From Acutalibacter sp. 1XD8-36 (lineage in GTDB: Bacteria > Bacillota > Clostridia > Oscillospirales > Acutalibacteraceae), in assembly GCF_009917525.1 (NCBI RefSeq), contig NZ_QZDU01000002.1, forward strand, positions 496,001-560,000: a stretch of DNA of 64,000 bases, written 5' to 3'. The first letter of the stretch is position 1, and every line of letters begins with the position of its first letter. The position numbers and the translations under genes are program-made. Positions 24,622-31,069 of this stretch are shown piece by piece. The notes beneath the pieces are model-generated. The model was not told the DNA's origin. It searched no databases and saw only the letters and a program-made list of their open reading frames with translations.

Positions 24622-26416
24622 ACCCATCTGTTCCCCGAATCACGATACCTGGGAGAAACGCTTTATTCCCGCCAAACCGAAAGCCACTCTCAGGAACCGG
24701 CTTTTCCGTGTATGCGCGTATTGCCGCGTTTCTACCGACAACGACGCGCAGCTGTCTTCCTTTGAGCTTCAGCAGGCCCACTACCGCCAGCTGGCAGACC
24801 AGCGGCCCAACTGGAGTTTGCGGCATATTTACGCCGATGAGGGGATCTCCGGGGTCTCGCTGAAAAACCGCACGGCGTTTAACGACATGATCGCCGCCTG
24901 TGAAAAGGGAGAATATGACCTGATTGTAACAAAAAGCGTCTCCCGCTTTGCCAGGAACCTGGTGGACTGTATCTCTCTGGTCCGTAGGCTCAAGAACCTT
25001 GATCCGCCGGTGGGGGTATTTTTTGAAACGGATAATCTGAATACCATAGAAGAAAGTTCCGAATTTATGCTCACCTTTCTTGCCTCCTTTGCCCAGGAGG
25101 AATCCGTCAAAAAGCGGGAAGCCATGATCTGGTCCCTGTCCCAACGGTTCAAGGACTGCCAGCTGCTGGCCCCTCCTCTGCTTGGTTATGATAGGCAGCG
25201 GGACGCCGCTGGCCACTACATCAAGCATGCCCCGCTGGTCGTCAACGAGGCCGAGGCAAATGTGGTCCGCTTTATTTTCGACGCTTACCTGTATGGCTGG
25301 TCCCAGGCAGATATCGCCGCTTTTCTTACGGATATTGGATGCGGGACAAAAACCGGAAACACCGGCTGGAGCAACAGTTCGGTGGGCTACATCCTTTCCA
25401 ACGAACGCTACTGTGGCGATATCCTGACCTGGAAGACCTTTACCTCCGACCTGTTTAACCACAAGCGCAAAAAGAACCGCCAGGACGTGGATCAGTATTA
25501 CTACAGGGAGCAACACGAAGCAATCATTACAAGGGAAAAATTCGAGATGGCGCAGGCCCTCCTTGAAAGCAGGAAGCACAGTATGCGCGGCGGAATGCCT
25601 CCCCTCCATGTGATAGACGACGGCGTCTTTCGCGGTTTCGTTCCCATTAACCACCATTGGATCAATGACGACCCCGGGCTGTATTATGACTTGTCAAACA
25701 GCGTAAGCATACCGCGCAGGGAGATCCGCCTGCTCAAAAGTTCCTTTTCCCGGTTCGACCTCAAAGGCTATCAGGTGGTCAGGAGCCAGTTTACGCAGGC
25801 ACGATATGAGGGGCCGACGGTAACGATCGGGATAGACAAGATCATATTCAACCTGTTCTGTGTGAGGACGTTTTCCGACGTGGGCCATATCCAGCTGCTC
25901 CTGCATCCTTCCCAGCGGAAGATCGCCATACGGCCCTGTGACAAAGGGGCCGTACACTGCATCAAATGGCGCCCTGATGGGCATATGCCCTTGTATGCAA
26001 AAATTTTGCGCTGCCAGCATTTTGGCACGGCTCTCTTTCGCATGATGGAGTGGGACCCGAATTACTTATATAAGGTCCGGGGGACATGGGTGCAGCGGGA
26101 GCACAAGCAGATTATTGTTTATAATTTGGAAGACGCGGTGTCTGCCGTGCCGCTGTCTCCAACCAGCGGAGCCCGCTTGCGGCGCGCTGAGCTATACCCG
26201 GAAGCCTGGGAATACAGCTTTGGCGATGAGTTCTATGACCACATCCGCGAGAACGGCATCTTTTATATGGGGCAAAGCGCAGCGTGGCAAGCGGACAGGC
26301 CCAGCGTGCCTGCCCCGGGGGTCGAGCAATATAGAACGCCCACCGGCTGCGAGCTTCAAGCGTTGGCGGACAAACTCAAAAAGAAGGATGGTGTTGGAAA
26401 TGCCGGCACAGGATAA
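24614..26416 (+). CDS. Atypical large serine recombinase with a novel C-terminal domain
   Basis: 600 residues from ATG 24614 (AGGAGG upstream, overlapping the XRE stop). The resolvase domain has CAYCRVSTDNDAQLSSFELQ (nucleophile Ser40), YADEGISGVSLKNR and VSRFARNLVDCI. The recombinase domain follows to about residue 325 (GWSNSSVGYILSNERYCGD). The usual four-cysteine zinc ribbon and long coiled coil are not seen. Instead there is FRGFVPINHHWIND, and then a domain at about 375-520 (KGYQVVRSQFTQ, IIFNLFCVRTF, HIQLLLHPSQRK, EWDPNYLYKVRG) that recurs in the three genes after it. It may act on this element or be a nested passenger. Confidence 0.85.
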   Translation: MPEPICSPNHDTWEKRFIPAKPKATLRNRLFRVCAYCRVSTDNDAQLSSFELQQAHYRQLADQRPNWSLRHIYADEGISGVSLKNRTAFNDMIAACEKGEYDLIVTKSVSRFARNLVDCISLVRRLKNLDPPVGVFFETDNLNTIEESSEFMLTFLASFAQEESVKKREAMIWSLSQRFKDCQLLAPPLLGYDRQRDAAGHYIKHAPLVVNEAEANVVRFIFDAYLYGWSQADIAAFLTDIGCGTKTGNTGWSNSSVGYILSNERYCGDILTWKTFTSDLFNHKRKKNRQDVDQYYYREQHEAIITREKFEMAQALLESRKHSMRGGMPPLHVIDDGVFRGFVPINHHWINDDPGLYYDLSNSVSIPRREIRLLKSSFSRFDLKGYQVVRSQFTQARYEGPTVTIGIDKIIFNLFCVRTFSDVGHIQLLLHPSQRKIAIRPCDKGAVHCIKWRPDGHMPLYAKILRCQHFGTALFRMMEWDPNYLYKVRGTWVQREHKQIIVYNLEDAVSAVPLSPTSGARLRRAELYPEAWEYSFGDEFYDHIRENGIFYMGQSAAWQADRPSVPAPGVEQYRTPTGCELQALADKLKKKDGVGNAGTG

Positions 26417-26993
26417 GCTGGACCAGATATTCTGCCAAACAATGCTTGACGGGGAAGAAGAGATCGTACCGGACCTGGCGGGGTTCCAGGTCACAAAAGC
26501 GGAACTGTTCTCCCATACCCGCGAACCAGCGCTCACCATCTGGCCGGCGCGCATCCGTTTCAATATGTCCTGTCTCAGGCGGTTTCCGGGGGTAACGCAC
26601 ATACAGCTGCTGATACATCCGGAGCAAAAGCGGCTGATCATCCGGCCCTGTCCGCCCGAAACGCCGGACGCCCTGCGTTGGGCGAAAGGCGGCGGGGATA
26701 AGGAGCTTGTGAACCGGGATATGCTTTGCAGGATATTTGCCGCCAAAATATTCGACCTGATGGGCTGGGACAGTGAGTACAGGTATAAGATTATGGGGAA
26801 TCCCGCCGTCTATCAAAAGGAAGTACTGTTTCTATTCAAGCTGACCGACTTTGAACTGTTTGTGGGAGGAAAAAGGGGAAAGTCCTATCTTCCCGGCGAG
26901 TGGCGGGAGTATTTCGGCATCCCGGCAGAACGGCATGAAGACAGCTATAAAATCAACCTTGCTGATGGATATATTACCACAGGCCGCGTTTAG
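26400..26993 (+). CDS. Recombinase-associated protein A (stand-alone copy of the recombinase C-terminal domain)
   Basis: 197 residues from ATG 26400 (an alternative ATG at 26388 adds four), overlapping the recombinase end. Core matches to the recombinase tail: AGFQVTKAELFSHT, IRFNMSCLRRFPGVTHIQLL, IHPEQKRLIIRPC, LMGWDSEYRYKIMG. The C-terminal 50 residues (YLPGEWREYFGI) are similar to the recombinase's own end (YPEAWEYSFG). Function unknown; possible subunit or directionality factor of the recombinase. Confidence 0.75.
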   Translation: MPAQDKLDQIFCQTMLDGEEEIVPDLAGFQVTKAELFSHTREPALTIWPARIRFNMSCLRRFPGVTHIQLLIHPEQKRLIIRPCPPETPDALRWAKGGGDKELVNRDMLCRIFAAKIFDLMGWDSEYRYKIMGNPAVYQKEVLFLFKLTDFELFVGGKRGKSYLPGEWREYFGIPAERHEDSYKINLADGYITTGRV

Positions 26994-27002
26994 GAGGGAA
27001 AA

Positions 27003-27458
27003 ATGAATCAATTCAAGACCGAAGTAGAGCCAATTTCAATTGAGGGCTTTCAAGTAGTCAGCGGCGAGCTTTTCTCCCATGTCAGCAGTTGTGCTTCGCC
27101 GTCCTGCACCATTTGGAGTTCGGGGATAACCTTCAACAGGCTGGCGCTGACCGCGCTGAACTGCTGTGAGCGCATCCGCCTGGAGGTACATCCACAGAAG
27201 AAAAGCCTTTTGGCCGTCCCGGTGACCGTCAAAGACAAGGACAGCATCATATGGCGCAAAAACATTAAAGAGTACGCACCAAGACGCATGGAATCCGTCC
27301 GGTTCTCCTCACAAATCTATGAGATATGGGGCTGGGATACCAGCTGGGTCTACAGGGCCGTGGGACACGTTGTGACAGTGGAGAACAAGATCATGCTCCT
27401 CTTTGATTTCAGCGCCCCTGAGCAGTGGAAGGCCAAAGAGAAAAAGACGGCAAAATGA
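27003..27458 (+). CDS. Recombinase-associated protein B (same domain family)
   Basis: 151 residues, start after TAGGAGGG. It shares EGFQVVSGELFSHV, CTIW, ITFNRLAL, RIRLEVHPQKKSLL and WGWDTSWVYRAVG with the recombinase tail and protein A, in the same order and spacing. No catalytic or DNA-binding motif is recognisable. Confidence 0.75.
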   Translation: MNQFKTEVEPISIEGFQVVSGELFSHVSSCASPSCTIWSSGITFNRLALTALNCCERIRLEVHPQKKSLLAVPVTVKDKDSIIWRKNIKEYAPRRMESVRFSSQIYEIWGWDTSWVYRAVGHVVTVENKIMLLFDFSAPEQWKAKEKKTAK

Positions 27459-27799
27459 ATGGCGTATACATCTCTTTTTATTTGAAAGCGAACCGAATCC
27501 ATATTTTTGTGGAAGCCCTTCGCTCTATGGGCAGTCCTGAACGGATCCGCTTTCTTATCTCCAAGGATGGGCGGATCCTGCTGATCCAGCCTTATGGCAA
27601 AAGGGGTTTTACCTCGCATATGATCCCACGGGAAGTATATGATGGCAAGCGGCCGCTGGAAATATCCAGCTATAAACTGTGTACAATCCTGGCGGAGCTT
27701 CACGGCTGGGACCTGGGTTGTTCCTACCGTGTGCCTGGACGGATCGCGGCGGACACCCGTTCTGCGCTCTTCTTTTTGGATAAAGCCGAGGCTATCTGA
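27455..27799 (+). CDS. Recombinase-associated protein C (most diverged copy)
   Basis: 114 residues from ATG 27455, overlapping the stop of protein B by four bases (ATGA). It keeps RIRFLISKDGRILLIQP in place of the HP-K segment and LHGWDLGCSYRVPGR in place of the GWD-Y-G segment, but has lost the N-terminal QVV strand. Last gene of the XRE-recombinase-A-B-C operon. Confidence 0.7.
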   Translation: MNGVYISFYLKANRIHIFVEALRSMGSPERIRFLISKDGRILLIQPYGKRGFTSHMIPREVYDGKRPLEISSYKLCTILAELHGWDLGCSYRVPGRIAADTRSALFFLDKAEAI

Positions 27800-27997
27800 T
27801 AGCAAAACAGAACTTCTATTGTGGGTTATGAAGTGAAATGGCCTTCCCATATAGCGTGGCAGGAATTACTAAATAATGTGATATGTTATTTTCACAAGCG
27901 GCAAATGCTATGTAAGCACAATACATCCAATTACTATCCGGTACGTGTAAATTAGAAATGAACTGGCGTATTGATATATAATGCCAGTTCATTTTAT

Positions 27998-28792
27998 TTA
28001 TGCATACCTCTCAAAAGCCTGTGATTCCCAGCGAAAATCCTTTTTTAAAAGCGTTTTGAATTGATCAAAGGTTCTCGTTTTTTCTTGACTCGGTCCCTGC
28101 CGCCAAAAAGCTGGAAACAGGGGCATGAACTTATCAATGACGGTGATGACCGGCACGTTCCACACACTGGATTCTTCATTGTCGATCACAATCACCCGAT
28201 GGGGCTTATCAATTTCAATCCCATCTAACCTTGTTCCGCCGGAGAGCATCAGTCCATTATAGGCGTACAGTTTGCTCAACTGGCAAGAACCAATCTTCAT
28301 ATCCAGCATGATCCTCCGGCGCAGCGGCTCGTAAATGTCCTCTCGCACGAAAGAGATCTGCGCCTTGCGGCTCATGCTGTTGGAGCGCTCGAAAGCCAGA
28401 TACCGACAGGGTCCAGCGCCAAAATCCAGCACGATGCCCTCTGGCCGGAACATACTCTCTGCTTTCTTCTGTCGAACGGCATGACGGTTCTGCGCGGCAT
28501 TCCGGTCGAAGATATTGCTGAAATCTACGTAGCAAATCACGTCCGACAGGTCGCTGATGAGCGTGTCCTCCATCGGTAGCTGGTAGTTGTCTCCACGCAG
28601 AACACACATAGTCTGAAAGAGCAGCGCGCAGTCCTGTTGCTCATGGAGCGAGGAAAGTACCTTGCACTTCTCCGTTGCTTTAGCATTTAGAGTAAAGGCA
28701 TAGCCGCTCTCCGCACCTCCCTGAGCATAGGCCATGAGGGCGCTAGCAGAAAGTGAGTAGATTTTATACCTGACCTGTGGCACGGCAGTCAC
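27998..28792 (-). CDS. Unknown element protein, possibly truncated
   Basis: 264 residues from GTG 28792 with a weak ribosome site. Notable stretches: VRYKIYSLSASALMAYAQGG, VICYVDFSNIFDRN, GIVLDFGAGPCRYLAFERSN, SYNGLML-like LYAYNGLMLSGGTRLDGIEI and RVIVIDNEESSVW. It reads like the front of a larger protein, and the end (FRWESQAFERYA) may come from a rearrangement. I recall superficially similar sequences in clostridial mobile elements but cannot name the family, and no catalytic motif is claimed. Confidence 0.55.
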   Translation of the reverse strand: MTAVPQVRYKIYSLSASALMAYAQGGAESGYAFTLNAKATEKCKVLSSLHEQQDCALLFQTMCVLRGDNYQLPMEDTLISDLSDVICYVDFSNIFDRNAAQNRHAVRQKKAESMFRPEGIVLDFGAGPCRYLAFERSNSMSRKAQISFVREDIYEPLRRRIMLDMKIGSCQLSKLYAYNGLMLSGGTRLDGIEIDKPHRVIVIDNEESSVWNVPVITVIDKFMPLFPAFWRQGPSQEKTRTFDQFKTLLKKDFRWESQAFERYA

Positions 28793-28842
28793 CTCTTGCC
28801 CAAATTATACCAGAGTCCTTTCCGGTTTGCAATATGAATACT

Positions 28843-28880
28843 GCTCCCACTTTTTCAAGCTGGGAGCGTTTCTATTTTAC
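28843..28880 (+). terminator. Hairpin with CTCCCA/TGGGAG arms
   Basis: GCTCCCACTTTTTCAAGCTGGGAGC followed by a T-rich stretch, just upstream of the small gene at 28898. Confidence 0.5.
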
Positions 28881-28897
28881 CGAAAGGACTGATGTGT

Positions 28898-29155
28898 ATG
28901 CCAAAACCCATCGAAAAGCTTACCGTCATCGACGGCGAAACCCTACAGGACATGAGGTTTCAGCCGGGAAAGGGTGTCTTCTTCCAAAGCCGCAAAAGTA
29001 ATGGACAGCGGCTGGTGCAAGTCTTCTTTGTCTCTGCAAAGGACGTAAGTGCCGCAAGTGACGCAACTTTGAGTGGTGCCGGATTTACCGTCCCTTGCGA
29101 CCCTTACAATGCTGAACTCCCGGTATTCTCTAGGGGAAACGCCCATTCAGCGTGA
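28898..29155 (+). CDS. Small hypothetical element protein
   Basis: 85 residues, MPKPIEKLTVIDGETL at the start, GAAAGGA upstream. One motif-like stretch is FQPGKGVFFQSRKSNG. No known domain or membrane segment. It may be a fragment of a larger mobile-element gene, since the sequence turns GC-rich directly after the stop. Confidence 0.4.
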   Translation: MPKPIEKLTVIDGETLQDMRFQPGKGVFFQSRKSNGQRLVQVFFVSAKDVSAASDATLSGAGFTVPCDPYNAELPVFSRGNAHSA

Positions 29156-29438
29156 GCCGCTACTTTCGACCCTTGCGCCCCTGTGAGGCCACAGCAGGCC
29201 CGTGTTGGCGTTTTTCGGCGGCAGCTGGGTACGTCTCCACCACCAGGCCCTGAGAAGGGCGTTTTGGGGCAATTCTGGCCCCGTTTCGCGGCAAGGTTCA
29301 AAGGGGCCGGATTTCCCGGCAGGGGAGGGCCGTAAGGGCCTCCCGCTGGGGGGGCCTCCCGCTGGGGCAAGCAGAGCGCGTGGCTGTCCGCCCCGCACAA
29401 AAGAACCGGGCAGAAGCCCGTACCCACTTTAGAAAGGT
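29156..29438 (+). other. GC-rich non-coding stretch, possible oriT remnant
   Basis: 283 bases with no supported gene. It contains a perfect tandem duplication of a 16-base unit (GGGCCTCCCGCTGGGG at 29336-29351 and 29352-29367) and a GCCCGTACCC/GGGCAGAAGCCC hairpin-like region just before the MobC-like gene. A transfer origin normally lies here in mobilisable elements, but no nic site was identified. Confidence 0.4.
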
Positions 29439-29798
29439 ATGAAAGGCAATAGAAAACGAGCAGAAACTCTGACGATTCGTCTGACAAAAACAGAGAAAGA
29501 AATGATTCAAAAGAAAGCAAAGAAGGCTCAACTCAGCGTTACAGATTTTTTCGTTGCAACATCGTTGCGCACGGAGATTCACGTTGCCGAGAACATCAAG
29601 CCTCTGCTGATTGAGCTGAAAAGAATCGACAACAACATCAACCAAATCACCATGAAAATCAATGCGGGAGCGTTCCACTCCGCTGACTTTATGGAAGTCA
29701 TACAAGGCCAGCGGATGCTTTACCAGCAGCTCCCGCGCATAGGGGAGGTCGATGATGGCAACCATAAAATTTATCCAGGAGAGCCGCCAATCAATTAG
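29439..29798 (+). CDS. MobC-like relaxosome accessory protein
   Basis: 119 residues. N-terminal ribbon-helix-helix-like ETLTIRLTKTEKEMIQKKA, then a long helical region with LKRIDNNINQITMKIN, a hallmark of the MobC (plasmid mobilization relaxosome) family. It overlaps the start of the relaxase remnant at 29755, the normal mobC-mobA arrangement. It looks intact although its partner is broken. Confidence 0.8.
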   Translation: MKGNRKRAETLTIRLTKTEKEMIQKKAKKAQLSVTDFFVATSLRTEIHVAENIKPLLIELKRIDNNINQITMKINAGAFHSADFMEVIQGQRMLYQQLPRIGEVDDGNHKIYPGEPPIN

Positions 29799-29957
29799 TG
29801 CCATGAAAGGCGTGATTTCCTACTGCTTGCAGGAGAAAAAAGTTGCGGATGATGCCACTGGCCAGCGCATGGTCAGCGGCATTTTTGCGATGGCGAGAAC
29901 ACATTTGCGGAATTTTTGACTACAAAGACCGCCTATGGGAAGCAATCATTGGCCTGA
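29755..29957 (+). pseudogene. Relaxase (MobA/VirD2-type) remnant, frameshifted and truncated
   Basis: Begins MATIKFIQESRQSISAMKGV and continues ISYCLQEKK to RMVSGIF, matching the N-terminus of MobA-type relaxases. A frameshift at about 29885 then gives MARTHLRNF and a stop at 29917-29919. The shifted frame continues the family sequence (CDGENTFAEFLTTKTAYGKQ) to a stop at 29955-29957. The catalytic His triad and the rest of the protein are gone, so the element can no longer mobilise itself by this route. Confidence 0.8.
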
Positions 29958-30076
29958 CAGCCGGCATAATACCCAACTCCAATTAATTTACCCCAGCGGT
30001 TCGGTGCTATCACCGGGCCGCTTTTCATATATATTCACATCGAGAAGCTGAATCCAAAGGAGGCCTGGCAAACAAT

Positions 30077-30262
30077 TTGAGTAAAAAAAAGCTGAATTAC
30101 CGTTTTCATAATCCCAACCCCGACAGCCAAACGGCCAACTACATACTAAAGGTTTTCCTCGAATCGAACCGCCCAAAGGTTGAAAACGCGGTCCAACAGG
30201 CGGCGCAAGAAGTTCAGGCCGGGGAAGAAACGGAACATGAAGCCATTACCAGGGCAATGTGA
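30077..30262 (+). CDS. Small element protein with YRFHNPNP motif
   Basis: 61 residues from a TTG start (AAGGAGG about a dozen bases upstream). KKKLNYRFHNPNPDSQTANY followed by a short helical tail resembles small proteins I recall next to serine recombinases in clostridial mobile elements. Function unknown. Confidence 0.55.
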   Translation: MSKKKLNYRFHNPNPDSQTANYILKVFLESNRPKVENAVQQAAQEVQAGEETEHEAITRAM

Positions 30263-30320
30263 TTTTCTCTTGCTATTTTTCCGCCAATGCGGTACAATAG
30301 TCTTGAAAGGGGGCGGCCTT

Positions 30321-30620
30321 ATGCAAAAGGTTTATTCCATCCACGAAATCGAAAATATTCTCCACCCGGTTTTCGCTGGCTATGGCGTGCGGCGAGCGGT
30401 GCTGTTCGGCTCCTACGCAAAGGGACAGGCCACTCCCCGCAGTGACGTGGACATTCTGGTTGACAGCGGCCTGCGCGGGCTGGCGTTCTTTGGCCTGTTG
30501 GAAGGTGTTTCATCCACACTGAGCGTACCGGTTGACCTTATCGATGTTTCACAAATCGAGGAGGGCTCTCAAATTGATGCAGAGATACGGCAGACAGGGG
30601 TGCCGATTTATGGGCAGTAA
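30321..30620 (+). CDS. mntA: MNT-type nucleotidyltransferase antitoxin
   Basis: 99 residues. The minimal nucleotidyltransferase motif GS-x10-DxD is complete (GSYAKGQATPRSDVDILV). In MntA-HepT systems the antitoxin inactivates the HEPN toxin by adding AMP. AAAGGGGGCGG precedes the ATG. The stop overlaps the HEPN gene by 11 bases. Confidence 0.9.
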   Translation: MQKVYSIHEIENILHPVFAGYGVRRAVLFGSYAKGQATPRSDVDILVDSGLRGLAFFGLLEGVSSTLSVPVDLIDVSQIEEGSQIDAEIRQTGVPIYGQ

Positions 30621-30957
30621 GGATCTTGCGGTGCTGAGAAAAATCCTTCGGCATATCGAAAGCATTATGCGCTACTGTGCCGATTGCCGTACGCTGGAAG
30701 ATTTTTCATCCGACGCCATGCGCTTGGAGGCTACCGTCTTCAACCTGATGCAAATCGGCGAGCTTGCAAAGGAATCTCTGAGCGACGAGGCAAAGGCGCA
30801 GATTAAAACCATCCCCTGGCAGCAGATTTACGGCATGCGCAACCGGATTGTGCATGGCTATTCCGGGGTCAATATGCAAATCGTGTGGGACACCGTATCG
30901 GTAGACATTCCCATGCTTCATAAAGAATTAGAATCGATTATCAAAACAAATTCTTAA
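30610..30957 (+). CDS. hepT: HEPN-domain toxin (HepT-like)
   Basis: 115 residues, all-helical, with the HEPN RNase motif R-x4-H in MRNRIVHGYSG near the C-terminus. Partner of the MNT protein directly upstream. The pair is expected to act as a toxin-antitoxin module that stabilises the element, including any excised circle. Confidence 0.9.
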   Translation: MGSKDLAVLRKILRHIESIMRYCADCRTLEDFSSDAMRLEATVFNLMQIGELAKESLSDEAKAQIKTIPWQQIYGMRNRIVHGYSGVNMQIVWDTVSVDIPMLHKELESIIKTNS

Positions 30958-30962
30958 ATATG

Positions 30963-30998
30963 GCGGGGCCGAAAAAACGGCTCCGTCAATATTTTTTA
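30963..30998 (+). terminator. Intrinsic terminator after the MNT-HEPN pair
   Basis: GGGGCCG-A6-CGGCTCC hairpin followed by ATATTTTTTATT. Confidence 0.65.
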
Positions 30999-31027
30999 TT
31001 GCTTTCCTGAAAGAAGTGTGGTAAACT
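30999..31027 (+). promoter_or_regulatory. Promoter candidate of the SpoIVCA-like recombinase
   Basis: TTGCTT at 30999-31004 and TAAACT at 31022-31027, spacer 17. It resembles sigma-A; no convincing sigma-E or sigma-K promoter was seen by eye, so how excision might be timed is not explained by this sequence alone. Confidence 0.45.
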
Positions 31028-31069
31028 CAGTAGTAACAAAACGTTTAAAATGAATTAGTGAGGTGCCCC

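Noticed and set aside
24269-25657. 462-codon minus-strand frame opposite the large serine recombinase
   Set aside because: Its opposite strand encodes unmistakable recombinase motifs; this frame has no motif and starts inside that gene.
28777-29001. 74-codon plus-strand frame overlapping the start of the small gene at 28898
   Set aside because: No ribosome site and crosses a hairpin; the 28898 frame is better supported.
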